Assembly: GCF_001008165.2 (NCBI RefSeq)
Contig: NZ_CP011452.2
Span: 2,356,001-2,420,000, forward strand
DNA: 64,000 nucleotides
From: Croceibacterium atlanticum
Lineage (GTDB): Bacteria; Pseudomonadota; Alphaproteobacteria; Sphingomonadales; Sphingomonadaceae
Direction of reading: 5' to 3'
Each line of letters opens with the position of its first letter. The first letter of the stretch is position 1. The position numbers and the translations under genes were made by a program. Below the pieces are notes generated by a model. The model was given only the letters and a program-made list of their open reading frames with translations. It was not told the DNA's origin and did not search any database. This document shows positions 51,396 to 60,358 of this stretch, piece after piece.

Positions 51396-52151
51396 TCATT
51401 CGGCCGGATTGGCTGCGGGTTCGCAGGTTAGGCGGCCAGAGCCGACCGCGTTGACCTCGCACCGCGCCGAACCGCGCACCGTCACATCGCCCGAACCCAT
51501 TATCGAAGCTTCCACATTGCCGTCTGAAGCGAAGATCGCGTCACCCGATCCGGCGATGTTCAGTTCCGCATTATCGACCTTCAACCCTGCCATGTCGGCC
51601 GTGCCGCTGCCTGCAACCGACAGTTCGAGCGATTTCACCGTCCCGGCCGCCTTGTAATTGCCGCTGCCCGCAATAGTCACTTCCAGGCTTTCTGCCGAGA
51701 CATTCGGCGTTTCCAGCCAACCGGAACCGGCGATCGTGACTTCCGCGTCACCCGAAAGGCGCTCGCTCGTCATCCTGCCCGATCCGGCCACGGTGAGCGA
51801 GCGCGGTGCCGGCATGGTGACCTTCACCGTCGCAATTGAATCGCTGCCGAAATTGAGTTCGTCCCGCATGATACCCAGCGTGCCGTCTTTCAGGGCGAAG
51901 CGCAGGTGCGAAGCCACTTCGCTATCGCCTTCGACAGTGACGTTAAAGCTCTCACCATTCACGATTGAAACGTGATCCGGCCCCATCAGCGCGACTTCCT
52001 CGGGCGCGCCGCCGGAAAGGTCCAGTTCGTCCAGCGGGACGCCTTTCATCCCGTTGACGCCCAGATCGACATTGTTGCAGCCACCGAGTGCAGCGGCAGC
52101 CGCGATTGCAGCAATCGGGCCCATCGTCTTGAAGAACTTGTTGAGGCGCAT
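51396..52151 (-). CDS. Lipoprotein with DUF2807 (GIN) beta-helix repeats
   Basis: A 251-residue lipoprotein with lipobox ALGGC near residue 25 and a C-terminal DUF2807/GIN domain. The tetrapeptide motif AGSG or GSG recurs about eight times at intervals of roughly 20 residues (VAGSGRMT, IAGSGWLE, IAGSGNYK, VAGSGTAD, IAGSGDAI, MGSGDVT, VGSGRLT). This pattern forms a right-handed parallel beta-helix with repeating turns. Function in bacteria is unknown; adhesion has been suggested for related domains. An operator-like palindrome lies just upstream of the start (52169-52190). Confidence 0.87.
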   Translation of the reverse strand: MRLNKFFKTMGPIAAIAAAAALGGCNNVDLGVNGMKGVPLDELDLSGGAPEEVALMGPDHVSIVNGESFNVTVEGDSEVASHLRFALKDGTLGIMRDELNFGSDSIATVKVTMPAPRSLTVAGSGRMTSERLSGDAEVTIAGSGWLETPNVSAESLEVTIAGSGNYKAAGTVKSLELSVAGSGTADMAGLKVDNAELNIAGSGDAIFASDGNVEASIMGSGDVTVRGSARCEVNAVGSGRLTCEPAANPAE

Positions 52152-52168
52152 GAGCAGTCTCCGTGTTT

Positions 52169-52190
52169 CTGTATTAATCCTGTAATACAG
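52169..52190. promoter_or_regulatory. Operator-like palindrome upstream of the DUF2807 gene
   Basis: CTGTATTA (52169-52176) and TAATACAG (52183-52190) are perfect 8-bp inverted arms 6 bases apart. Within the right arm the 11-mer CTGTAATACAG (52180-52190) is itself a palindrome. It lies 17 bp before the ATG, so it overlaps the promoter or leader. The form suits a dimeric repressor; the regulator is not identified. Confidence 0.5.
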
Positions 52191-52278
52191 GGTGGAGGCA
52201 TTCTGCTCAATCCGCCTTGGTCGAACCGTGTGGTGCCTCCGCCGACAGGCGTTTTCGCATTTGGTCCGCTGCAAATGC

Positions 52279-52332
52279 AAAAGGGCCGCACCGTTGCGCC
52301 GGTGCGGCCCTTTCCGGACCCCTTTCGGGGTC
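52279..52332 (-). terminator. Terminator of carD
   Basis: Two stems follow the carD stop on the minus strand. GACCCC/GGGGTC (52316-52332) is short. AAAGGGCCGCACCG/CGGTGCGGCCCTTT (52280-52313) is 14 bp with a 6-base loop and has a T-rich tail (TTTTGCATTTG) on the minus strand. The second is a good intrinsic terminator; the first may aid it. Confidence 0.8.
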
Positions 52333-52351
52333 TAAACCGTCAGATGCCGTG

Positions 52352-52885
52352 TCAGGCGTCTTCGGTGTTCTCGTAATATTGCGGAGCGTGCTCTTTCAGA
52401 ACCTCGAGGATCTTGGTCAGCGCGGTCGGCTCGTCAGTCTTTTCCATCGCTGCCAGTTCGCGGGCGAGACGGCTGGAGGCCGCTTCGAAGATCTGGCGTT
52501 CGGAATAGCTCTGTTCGGGCTGGTCTTCCGGGCGGAACAGGTCGCGGGTCACTTCGGCGATCGATACGAGATCGCCCGAATTGATCTTCGCTTCATATTC
52601 CTGCGCCCGGCGCGACCACATGGTCCGCTTGATCTTCGGCTTGCCCTTCAGGGTTTCCATGGCTTCCTTCAGCGTCTTGTCGCTGGAAAGCTTGCGCATG
52701 CCGATGGTTTCGACCTTGTTCACGGGAACGCGCAGAGTCATGCGTTCTTTTTCAAAACGCAGGACATAAAGATCGAGCTTCATTCCAGCGATTTCCTCGC
52801 TCTGAAGTTCGATCACCCGGCCTACACCGTGCTTGGGATAAACGACGTAATCGCCGACATCGAAGGCTGGCGCATTCGCAGACAT
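52352..52885 (-). CDS. CarD-family RNA-polymerase-binding regulator
   Basis: A 177-residue CarD/CdnL protein. The N-terminal RNA-polymerase-interacting Tudor-like domain is FDVGDYVVYPKHGVGRVIELQSEEIAGMKLDLYVLRFEKERMTLRVPVNKV. The C-terminal helical domain has WSRRAQEYEAKINSGDLVSIAEVTRDLFR. Such proteins stabilise open promoter complexes, especially for rRNA genes. A terminator pair follows it and an extended -10 candidate precedes it (53049-53057). It is likely autonomous rather than co-transcribed with fdxA. Confidence 0.93.
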   Translation of the reverse strand: MSANAPAFDVGDYVVYPKHGVGRVIELQSEEIAGMKLDLYVLRFEKERMTLRVPVNKVETIGMRKLSSDKTLKEAMETLKGKPKIKRTMWSRRAQEYEAKINSGDLVSIAEVTRDLFRPEDQPEQSYSERQIFEAASSRLARELAAMEKTDEPTALTKILEVLKEHAPQYYENTEDA

Positions 52886-53048
52886 TCACAGTCCTTTCTT
52901 CGTCGGCAGGTCGAAAGACGAGCGTCAACAAATTCAAGGCCGCACGACCCATCGGCGACCTGATATTTGCCTGTCTGACTGGACGCTGTGGCGGAGACCT
53001 GCCTTCCTTATCCGCCTGTCGCACCCGAAAGGGGGACAGTCGGCGCAC

Positions 53049-53057
53049 TATATAACA
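53049..53057 (-). promoter_or_regulatory. Extended -10 candidate for carD
   Basis: On the minus strand TGTTATATA matches the extended -10 pattern TGnTATAAT well, 164 bp upstream of the carD start. A matching -35 is not clear. Above it the inverted repeat CCGGTC/GACCGG (53080-53096) may be the fdxA terminator; its T-run is displaced. Confidence 0.35.
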
Positions 53058-53140
53058 GATCCGTAACAAAATTACCAGCCCGGTCCCAAAGACCGGCCCG
53101 GGGCGCGCGAATCTTGCTCAAATGCGGGTGGGGAAGGGAC

Positions 53141-53479
53141 TTAGTCCCCTTCGCCGGGTTCCTCGGAAAAGTACTTGTCGAACTTGCCGTCTTCGCCCTT
53201 GTGATCGTCAGCGTCGGCCGGCGGATCCTTCTTTTCCGTGATATTCGGCCATTCGGCGGAAAACTTGGTGTTCAGTTCCAGCCATTTTTCAAGCCCGCCT
53301 TCGGTATCGGGCAGGATCGCTTCGGCCGGGCATTCCGGTTCGCAGACGCCGCAATCGATACATTCGGACGGGTTGATGACGAGCATGTTCTCGCCTTCAT
53401 AGAAACAGTCGACCGGACAGACCTCGACGCAGTCGGTGTATTTGCATTTGATGCAGGCGTCGGTGACGACATAGGTCAT
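53141..53479 (-). CDS. fdxA: Ferredoxin FdxA (7Fe/4Fe-4S type)
   Basis: A 112-residue ferredoxin with two cluster motifs. The first is [14 protein letters not shown], spaced C-x2-C-x4-C-x3-CP like [3Fe-4S] sites. The second is [12 protein letters not shown], a classic [4Fe-4S] C-x2-C-x2-C-x3-CP. An acidic 40-residue tail follows. The family is common in alphaproteobacteria; partners vary. Its start overlaps the stop of the S4-domain gene by 4 bp, so the two are in one operon. Confidence 0.94.
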   Translation of the reverse strand: MTYVVTDACIKCKYTDCVEVCPVDCFYEGENMLVINPSECIDCGVCEPECPAEAILPDTEGGLEKWLELNTKFSAEWPNITEKKDPPADADDHKGEDGKFDKYFSEEPGEGD

Positions 53480-53811
53480 TGGTGCGCTTTCCCTTCTTGC
53501 CCCCGGCCTTCCAACTGTCCGGCACGGCGATTCACGGCGCCTGCTATGGCGATTGATCCACCAGCGTCAAGCGCACGATAACAGGCCTGCGCTTCACTTG
53601 CCGGGCCGCGACGATGCGGCAAAGCAATGATTTCTATTACCCGCACGTGGCGGCCTAATGGCAATGTCAGCACGTCACCCACCGAAACGGCGCGGTCCTG
53701 GCTGGTGATCCGCTGCCCGTTAAGGCGCATATGCCCATGCGCGATCCACCGCTGGGCAGCGCCACGGGTCTTTGCAAAACGCAGTAAGCACAGCAGGCGG
53801 TCAATCCGCAT
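53476..53811 (-). CDS. RNA-binding S4-domain protein (Hsp15-like)
   Basis: A 111-residue protein with an N-terminal S4 RNA-binding domain, [35 protein letters not shown], and a basic tail. Similar proteins recycle stalled 50S subunits. The start at 53811 begins the S4 motif, 14 bp after the helicase stop. The fdxA gene overlaps its stop by 4 bp. Confidence 0.88.
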   Translation of the reverse strand: MRIDRLLCLLRFAKTRGAAQRWIAHGHMRLNGQRITSQDRAVSVGDVLTLPLGRHVRVIEIIALPHRRGPASEAQACYRALDAGGSIAIAGAVNRRAGQLEGRGQEGKAHQ

Positions 53812-53825
53812 GCACGCCGCGGGGA

Positions 53826-56396
53826 TCACCGGACCAGCTTCGCCAGTTCGGCAAAGGCACTGCCTTCGCGGGCCTGTGTCCTGCCGGGTTGCGGCGGGCG
53901 GCGATCCTTGCGCGGTGCGCGCCAGCTCCACAGCAATGGCGCGGGCGGGCCGAACGCCCCTTCGGGCAGGGCGCGGCTGTTACCGGGCCGGAACCCGGCA
54001 TCGCGCATCAGCCGTCCGGCATTGTCGGGCAGCAGGCCCATGGAGGTGGCAAGGGCGCTGTCGACGGTAAATTGCCTGCCGCCGGATTTTGCCCGGCTGT
54101 CATGCGCGGCGCGGAACAGCTTTTCAGCCAGATCGACACGGATCGCCTGTTTGCCTGCCCTGCGGTAACCGGCGGGCACCTGTTTGCCGGCAGGGATCAC
54201 GGCTTCCATCGTTTCACGCAGCGGCCGCTTGTCGATCCCGATCAGATGCATCAGCTTGCGCGGCGCGGGCTTCAGCAAGGCGGGGACGAATACGTCCAGC
54301 GCACCGATCATGACGCCAAGGCGCCGCAGCAAGGGCCTCTTTTCCTTCGGAATCTGCGCCAGGCCGGCAGCTTCGCGATGCACCGTTCCGCCACGGTCGG
54401 CGAGAGTGAGCAAAAGCGCGCGCACTTCCGATCCGGCTTCCGGATCGAGTGCCGCCTGTTCCAGCGCATTGAGCGGAGCGAGCGGGGCCAGCGCCCCTTC
54501 CAGCCAATGGGCAAGCGCTTCTTCCAGCCGGGAACGATGGGCGGGATCCAGCTTCCCCAGTTCCTTGGTCAGTTCGAGCCGCGGGCTGGCGCGGGTCTTG
54601 CCCGGTTCCAGCCGGGCGACGCATTGTTCCCCCCGCCATACTGCGCCCTGGGCAATCCGCAGATCGCCCAATTCGCTGTGCACCAGCTTTTGCGCCTTTT
54701 CGGCCAGCAATTGCGGCAGGTGCCGCTCCGCCGCGGCCAGCATCAGCTTGCGATCTTCCTGATCTGCCGTGGCATCGACCACGAAACGGAATCCTTCCAG
54801 ATGGCCGATCGGATGACCTTCGACAGTCACCTGATCGCCGTCTTCAAGCGCAACACGCAGCAATCCTGCATCCTTTCCCATGGTTTTCATCAATACAGCA
54901 GTCCGGCGATTGACGAAACGCTCCGTCAAACGCTGGTGCAATGCATCCGACAGGCGCGCTTCCGCGGCGCGGGCGCGGGCGGCCATTTCGTCGCGCGCCA
55001 GCACCCAGTCGGGCCGCTGGCAGATATAGGCCCAGCTTCGGATCGCGGCGATCCGCCCTTGCAGCGTATCGATATCTCCTTGCGTCCGGTCCAGCTCGCC
55101 AATGCGGGCCGCCACATAGTCCGCGCCGAGATATCCCTCCCGCAGGTCACGCCACAACCGGGCGATGAAACGGCTGTGCATTTCAACGCCTTGCTGCCGG
55201 AAATCAGGCAATTGGCAGGCTTCCCAGAAACGCCGCACCATGCCCGGCGTCGTGACGCCACCGGCGAAGCCCGGATCCCCGGCAAGGCGTTTGAGAACAG
55301 CCAGGTCGATCGCTTCGGGCGCGGGCGCCAGCTGGTCCATATCCGGTCGCGCTTCCAGATCCGCCAGCAGCAGGCCCAGACTGTCGAAACGCGGCTCAGC
55401 CTCCCGCCAGAACAGCCGCGTGATCGGGGCGAAACGGTGATTCTCGATGGCAAAGACTTCGTCTTCGGTGAATTCGACCGGGCCGCCAGAACGGCTTCCG
55501 GCCAGAGTGCCGAATGTGCCATCCTGCTGATGCCGGCCTGCGCGCCCGGCGATCTGCGCCATTTCGGCCGGGGTCAGCCGTCTTTGCCGGATGCCGTCAA
55601 ACTTGGAAAGCGCGGCGAAAGCGACATGGCTGACGTCAAGATTGAGGCCCATGCCGATGGCATCCGTGGCGACGATGTAATCCACTTCGCCATTCTGGAA
55701 GAGTTCGACCTGCCGATTGCGGGTTTCGGGGCTCAACGCCCCCATCACCACGGCCGCCCCGCCGCGGAAACGCCGCAGCATTTCTGCCACCGCATAAACC
55801 TGCTCAATGGAGAAGGCGACCACGGCGGAGCGCGGCGGCAGGCGGGACAATTTGCGCGCACCCGCATGGGTCAGCGTGGAAAAGCGCGGCCTTTCGGAAA
55901 TCTCGATCCCGGGCAGCAGCGCTTTCACCACGGGTTCCAGCGTGGCGGCGCCCAGCAGCAAGGTTTCTTCCCGGCCCCGCGCATTCAGCAGCCGATCGGT
56001 AAAGATATGCCCGCGTTCGCGATCGGCGGAAAGCTGCGCCTCGTCCAGGGCGACAAAGGCCTTGTCACCGCCATCACGCGGCATCGCCTCCGCCGTGCAG
56101 AGAAGATAGCGGGCTCCGGGCGGTTCGATCCGCTCTTCCCCCGTGATCAATGCTGTCGCGGCGTCACCCTTGATTGCGCGAACCTTGTCATAGACTTCAC
56201 GCGCCAGCAGCCGCAGCGGAAAGCCGATTGCCCCGCTGGAATGACCGCACATCCGCTCAATCGCGAGATGGGTCTTGCCGGTATTTGTCGGGCCCAGGAC
56301 GGCGCGCAGCCGGCTGTCGGTACGGGACGATATCACAATGGCTGCAATGTGGCTGTCCAGCGCCGCCGCCGCAACCCGGTTCCCGCGAATCGCCAC
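53826..56396 (-). CDS. SUV3-like helicase
   Basis: An 856-residue superfamily 2 helicase. Motif I is VLGPTNTGKTHLAIERM near residue 35, motif II FVALDEAQ (DEAQ, not DEAD), motif III LLLGAATLEP, and motif VI QIAGRAGRHQQDG near residue 290. This matches the SUV3 group, known best from mitochondrial RNA degradosomes; alphaproteobacterial relatives are widespread but poorly studied. The C-terminal 350 residues, with FGPPAPLLWSWRAPRKDR near the end, are less conserved. The substrate is inferred to be RNA. The S4 gene starts 14 bp downstream and fdxA follows. Confidence 0.88.
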   Translation of the reverse strand: MAIRGNRVAAAALDSHIAAIVISSRTDSRLRAVLGPTNTGKTHLAIERMCGHSSGAIGFPLRLLAREVYDKVRAIKGDAATALITGEERIEPPGARYLLCTAEAMPRDGGDKAFVALDEAQLSADRERGHIFTDRLLNARGREETLLLGAATLEPVVKALLPGIEISERPRFSTLTHAGARKLSRLPPRSAVVAFSIEQVYAVAEMLRRFRGGAAVVMGALSPETRNRQVELFQNGEVDYIVATDAIGMGLNLDVSHVAFAALSKFDGIRQRRLTPAEMAQIAGRAGRHQQDGTFGTLAGSRSGGPVEFTEDEVFAIENHRFAPITRLFWREAEPRFDSLGLLLADLEARPDMDQLAPAPEAIDLAVLKRLAGDPGFAGGVTTPGMVRRFWEACQLPDFRQQGVEMHSRFIARLWRDLREGYLGADYVAARIGELDRTQGDIDTLQGRIAAIRSWAYICQRPDWVLARDEMAARARAAEARLSDALHQRLTERFVNRRTAVLMKTMGKDAGLLRVALEDGDQVTVEGHPIGHLEGFRFVVDATADQEDRKLMLAAAERHLPQLLAEKAQKLVHSELGDLRIAQGAVWRGEQCVARLEPGKTRASPRLELTKELGKLDPAHRSRLEEALAHWLEGALAPLAPLNALEQAALDPEAGSEVRALLLTLADRGGTVHREAAGLAQIPKEKRPLLRRLGVMIGALDVFVPALLKPAPRKLMHLIGIDKRPLRETMEAVIPAGKQVPAGYRRAGKQAIRVDLAEKLFRAAHDSRAKSGGRQFTVDSALATSMGLLPDNAGRLMRDAGFRPGNSRALPEGAFGPPAPLLWSWRAPRKDRRPPQPGRTQAREGSAFAELAKLVR

Positions 56397-56543
56397 GTTT
56401 CAGCGCAGGGCGGACTCGACTTGCCGCGCTTTATGCGAATTTAACTTTATGACGCCACTTACCTGCTTAAAGAAGCGCAAGGGTTGGGATTCACGGGCTT
56501 TCTTGCACCCCAGGGGCGGATTTTCGCCAATTCGGAGGGGATT

Positions 56544-58151
56544 TTGTTCAAGGATCGGACGAGCGATGCGGTGGAACAGGCGGGGGCGCATGAACGCTCC
56601 GCGCAGCTTTCGCGCGCGCAGATCCTGCCGGACCCGGCACCCAGCCGCATTGCCCGCGTCAACAGCTTCGCTGAACGCTATGGCGAATGGCGCCAGCAAT
56701 TGTCGCTGAAACTGGCGCGGAACGATATTGCACCGGATCTGGCGCAGCAGATCGGTTCGGCCCGCTGGCTGCGCGGCGCGGCCACGCTGATCGGTCTTGG
56801 CGGGCTGGCGCTGGCCGCCTGGCCCGATTTCAGTCCGTTGACTGCCGCCCCCGCCATGTATCTGGACGATGATGCGCGGGACGAATTCCGCAGCCAGATG
56901 ATCATGCCGCTGGCTCTGGGTGCCGATAGCGGACGCCGCATGGGCGCCACCCAGGCGGTGGTTCCTTTGAAAAGTGCGCCGGAACGGCCGCGGCTGGATC
57001 TGGTGGCCACGCTTTCCACCGGCGACAGTTTCGAACGCATGTTGCAGCGCGCGGGCGTTGGGCCGGCGGAAGCTGAACGGGTGGCCGGGATGGTCGCCGG
57101 GGCCATGCCGCTGGATGAAATCAAGCCGGGCACGCAAGTCGATATCACGCTGGGCCGCCGCCCCACCGCCGATGCGCCGCGCCCGCTCGATGCGCTGTCT
57201 TTCCGCGCACGGTTCGATCTCGAAATCGCCGTGGATCGGCAGGATGGCCGCCTTGCGCTGGATCCCCGGCCGATCAAGGTGGATACCACGCCGTTGCGCA
57301 TACGGGGCAAGGTTGGTTCCAGCCTGTACCGATCGGCCCGCGCGGCAGGCGCCCCGGCCAGGGCAGTGCAGCAATATCTGCGTGCGATTGGGCAGGGCGT
57401 GGACCTGAACCGCTCGATCGCATCGGGCGATGAATTCGATCTCATCGTGGATTACCGGCGCGCCGCCACTGGCGAAGTGGAAGCGGGCGAATTGCTCTAT
57501 GCTGGTCTGCTGCGGGATGGAAAGCCGCGCGCCCAGCTGATGCGCTGGGGCAAGGACGGCGAATATTATGAAGCGTCCGGCGTTGCGGAACAGCGTAGCG
57601 GGCTGATTGCCCCGGTGCCGGGGCGTATCACGTCACGCTATGGCATGCGCAAGCATCCGATCCTCGGCTACAAGAGGATGCATCGCGGGCTGGATTTCAA
57701 GGCGACCTATGGCACGCCGATCTATGCTGCGAATGATGGCAGGGTGGAATTTTCCGGCCGCAATGGCGGGCATGGCAATTACGTCAGGATCGGCCATGGC
57801 AGCGGGCTTGCCACCGGATATTCGCATATGAGCCGGATCGCGGTGAAGAATGGCACGCAGGTGAAGCGCGGCCAGGTTATCGGCTATGTCGGATCCACTG
57901 GCCTCTCCACCGGGCCGCATCTCCATTATGAAATGTATCGCAATGGCAAGACGGTGGATCCTTCCAGTGTCAGCTTTGTCACGCGTGCCCAGCTTGCCGG
58001 CCATGAACTCGCCAATTTCCGCGCGAAACTGGCCGATCTGCAGACGGTTGAACCTGGCGCAGCTCTCGCGCGGATCGAACCGGATGCCCAGTTGGCGGAG
58101 CGGCCTCAGCGCGAAATCGACCGGCTGGATAACCGCCAGAAGGTCGGCTGA
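56544..58151 (+). CDS. M23-family peptidase
   Basis: A 535-residue peptidoglycan endopeptidase-like protein. A membrane helix lies near residue 75 (ATLIGLGGLALAAWPD), then a long periplasmic region and an OapA-like segment (STGDSFERMLQRAGVGPAEAERV). The C-terminal M23 zinc domain has HRGLDFKATYGTPIYAANDGRVEF and HLHYEMYRNGKTVDP, with metal and catalytic histidines. I chose the TTG at 56544 because GGAGGGG lies just upstream; a further TTG at 56484 has no such site. It diverges from the helicase gene. Confidence 0.88.
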   Translation: MFKDRTSDAVEQAGAHERSAQLSRAQILPDPAPSRIARVNSFAERYGEWRQQLSLKLARNDIAPDLAQQIGSARWLRGAATLIGLGGLALAAWPDFSPLTAAPAMYLDDDARDEFRSQMIMPLALGADSGRRMGATQAVVPLKSAPERPRLDLVATLSTGDSFERMLQRAGVGPAEAERVAGMVAGAMPLDEIKPGTQVDITLGRRPTADAPRPLDALSFRARFDLEIAVDRQDGRLALDPRPIKVDTTPLRIRGKVGSSLYRSARAAGAPARAVQQYLRAIGQGVDLNRSIASGDEFDLIVDYRRAATGEVEAGELLYAGLLRDGKPRAQLMRWGKDGEYYEASGVAEQRSGLIAPVPGRITSRYGMRKHPILGYKRMHRGLDFKATYGTPIYAANDGRVEFSGRNGGHGNYVRIGHGSGLATGYSHMSRIAVKNGTQVKRGQVIGYVGSTGLSTGPHLHYEMYRNGKTVDPSSVSFVTRAQLAGHELANFRAKLADLQTVEPGAALARIEPDAQLAERPQREIDRLDNRQKVG

Positions 58152-58201
58152 GCGGGGCCGATTGCCCAGCACCGCCTTTTGGGCGTAGAGGCGCTGACAT
58201 T

Positions 58202-59197
58202 ATGAGCGCTTCCTATCCCGCAATCCGCATGCGTCGCAGCCGCGCCACGGCCTGGAGCCGGGCCATGCATCGCGAAACGATCCTCACCCCGGCGGACCTG
58301 ATCTGGCCGCTATTCGTGACCGAAGGGCGGGGCGTGGAAGACCCGGTGGCATCGCTTCCCGGCGTGTCTCGCTGGTCGCTGGATGGTATTGCCGCGCGGG
58401 CGAAGGAAGCGGTCGAACTCGGTATCCCGTGCCTGGCCCTGTTCCCGAACACGCCTGCGGATCGCCGTAGCGATGACGGGGCGGAGGCTTTCAATCCCGA
58501 CAATCTGATGTGCCGTGCAATCCGGACAATCCGTGACGCATGCGGCGACGATATCGGCGTTCTGACCGATGTCGCGCTCGATCCCTATACCGCGCATGGG
58601 CAGGATGGGTTGCTGGATCAGGCAGGCTATGTCGTGAATGACGATACGGTGGCAGTCCTGGTGGACCAGGCGGTGAACCAGGCAGAAGCAGGGGCCGATA
58701 TCGTTGCCCCGTCAGACATGATGGATGGCCGGGTCAAGGCGATCCGCATGGCTCTGGAAATGGGCGGGCACCACAATGTCCAGATCATGAGCTATGCCGC
58801 CAAATATGCCTCCGCCTTTTATGGTCCGTTCCGCGATGCGGTGGGTTCCGGCGGCCTGTTGAAGGGCGACAAGAAAAGTTACCAGATGGATCCGGCCAAC
58901 ACGCAGGAGGCGCTGCGCGAGGTTGCGCTGGATATAGCGGAAGGCGCCGACAGCGTGATGGTGAAGCCGGGCCTTCCCTATCTGGACGTTCTGGCGCGTG
59001 TGCGCGACAGGTTCGATGTGCCGGTCTTCGCTTATCAGGTGAGCGGCGAATACGCGATGATCGAAGCCGCGGCCGCCGCTGGCGCGGGCGACCGCGAAGC
59101 GCTGGTCCTTGAAACGCTGCTGGCGTTCAAGCGTGCCGGCGCCGCAGGGGTGCTGACCTATCATGCGCCACTCGCGGCAAGGTTGCTCGGTGGCTGA
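58202..59197 (+). CDS. hemB: Delta-aminolevulinic acid dehydratase
   Basis: A 331-residue porphobilinogen synthase that joins two aminolevulinate molecules in heme synthesis. The Schiff-base lysines lie in SYAAKYASAFYGPFRDA and VMVKPGLPYLD. The N-terminal RMRRSRATAWSRAMHRETILTPADLIWPLFV and the QVSGEYAMIEAA strand are conserved. The metal-site region SDMMDGRVKAIRMAL is of the form seen in Mg-dependent relatives, though metal use should be checked. It overlaps the GNAT gene by 8 bp. hemE is 22 kb away. Confidence 0.96.
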   Translation: MSASYPAIRMRRSRATAWSRAMHRETILTPADLIWPLFVTEGRGVEDPVASLPGVSRWSLDGIAARAKEAVELGIPCLALFPNTPADRRSDDGAEAFNPDNLMCRAIRTIRDACGDDIGVLTDVALDPYTAHGQDGLLDQAGYVVNDDTVAVLVDQAVNQAEAGADIVAPSDMMDGRVKAIRMALEMGGHHNVQIMSYAAKYASAFYGPFRDAVGSGGLLKGDKKSYQMDPANTQEALREVALDIAEGADSVMVKPGLPYLDVLARVRDRFDVPVFAYQVSGEYAMIEAAAAAGAGDREALVLETLLAFKRAGAAGVLTYHAPLAARLLGG

Positions 59198-59792
59198 CGG
59201 GGAAGCCTTCCATCAGGAAACGGAAAGGCTGGTTCTGCGGGACTGGCGCGAAACGGATTGGGATGAATTCCTGCGCCTGACCAATGCGCCTGCCGTCATG
59301 CGCTGGCTTGGCGGTGTGATGGACGATGAAGGTATCGCCAAGGCGCGGGAACGGATCGAATCCTACCGGCGCGATCACGGCCACACTTTCTGGGTGGTCG
59401 AACGCAGGAATGATGGCGGCCATCTATCGGGCGAGATGCTGGGGTTCTGCGGTCTCAAGCGGGCCAACCAGCCGGGCGGACCGATTGGCGACATGGAGAT
59501 CGGCTGGCGCCTGCGTGAAGATGCCTGGGGCCGGGGCTATGCACGCGAAGCGGCAGAGCGGGCGCTGCAGGTGGGGTTCCTGGATTATTCGGCGCCGCAT
59601 ATCATTGCCCTGACGGCGGAGCGGAATGTCGGCAGCTGGCGGTTGATGGAGCGGCTGGGCATGGCCCGGCGGCGCGATCTGGATTTCAACAGCCCGGATT
59701 TCGACCCTGAACTGGGCACGATCATCGCCTATTCGATCACGCGTGCAGAATGGGATGCTAATTCAACGCCGCAAAGCGGAGCAGCAGCATGA
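59190..59792 (+). CDS. GNAT-family N-acetyltransferase (RimJ/RimL type)
   Basis: A 200-residue acetyltransferase of the GNAT RimJ-like group. The N terminus is FHQETERLVLRDWRETDWDEFLRLTN. The acetyl-CoA loop lies in RLREDAWGRGYAREAAERAL and the C-terminal half is IIALTAERNVGSWRLMERLGMARR. Substrate unknown. The GTG start at 59190 overlaps the hemB stop by 8 bp; a longer frame from 59163 is possible. The gamma-carbonic-anhydrase gene overlaps its stop. Confidence 0.88.
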   Translation: MADGEAFHQETERLVLRDWRETDWDEFLRLTNAPAVMRWLGGVMDDEGIAKARERIESYRRDHGHTFWVVERRNDGGHLSGEMLGFCGLKRANQPGGPIGDMEIGWRLREDAWGRGYAREAAERALQVGFLDYSAPHIIALTAERNVGSWRLMERLGMARRRDLDFNSPDFDPELGTIIAYSITRAEWDANSTPQSGAAA

Positions 59793-60358
59793 ACGAGCGT
59801 TTTCCCTGGGCCACCATATTGCCTTTTGAAGGCAAGGTTCCGCAAATCCACGAAACGGCCTTCATCGCGCCGGGCGCGCGGATCATCGGCGATGTCACGA
59901 TCGGGCCGGAAGCCAGCGTCTGGTATAATTGCGTGCTGCGGGGCGACATCCACCGCATCGAAGTGGGTGCACGCTCCAATGTTCAGGATGGCAGCGTCTT
60001 CCATGTGGAGGGGCCGCGCCCGGACACGGAAGGCTGCCCGACAATCATCGGTGAGGATTGCGTGATCGGCCATATGGCAGTGGTGCATGGCTGCACGCTG
60101 GAAGATCGTGCCTTTGTCGGCATGGGGGCGGTGGCGATGGATGATTGCCGCATCGGGCAAGGTGCCATGCTGGGCGCCGGTGCCCTTCTCAGCCCGGGCA
60201 AGCAGATCCCGCCGCGCCAGATATGGATCGGCCGGCCGGCAAAATTCCTCAAGGAACAGAGCGAGGCGCAGGTCGAGAAGATCCGTTTTCAGACAGAGCG
60301 TTATTGCCAATTGGCAAAGCGCCACCTTGCGACACTCAATGGCGCGGCCGAAGCCTGA
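59789..60358 (+). CDS. Gamma-carbonic-anhydrase-family protein
   Basis: A 189-residue left-handed beta-helix hexapeptide-repeat protein. The trimer metal ligands would be His residues in GDIHRIEVG, IGHMAVVHGC and its neighbour HMAVVH. The repeat begins ETAFIAPGARIIGDVTIGPEASVWYNCVLRGD. Some family members are carbonic anhydrases but many are of unknown activity. It overlaps the GNAT gene by 4 bp and the DUF167 gene by 20 bp. Confidence 0.9.
   Translation: MNERFPWATILPFEGKVPQIHETAFIAPGARIIGDVTIGPEASVWYNCVLRGDIHRIEVGARSNVQDGSVFHVEGPRPDTEGCPTIIGEDCVIGHMAVVHGCTLEDRAFVGMGAVAMDDCRIGQGAMLGAGALLSPGKQIPPRQIWIGRPAKFLKEQSEAQVEKIRFQTERYCQLAKRHLATLNGAAEA

Noticed and set aside
53772-56444. An 890-codon plus-strand frame opposite the SUV3-like helicase
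   Set aside because: Again an antisense shadow. Low-complexity His/Gln/Arg composition and no recognisable motif, while the minus-strand helicase has intact motifs throughout.
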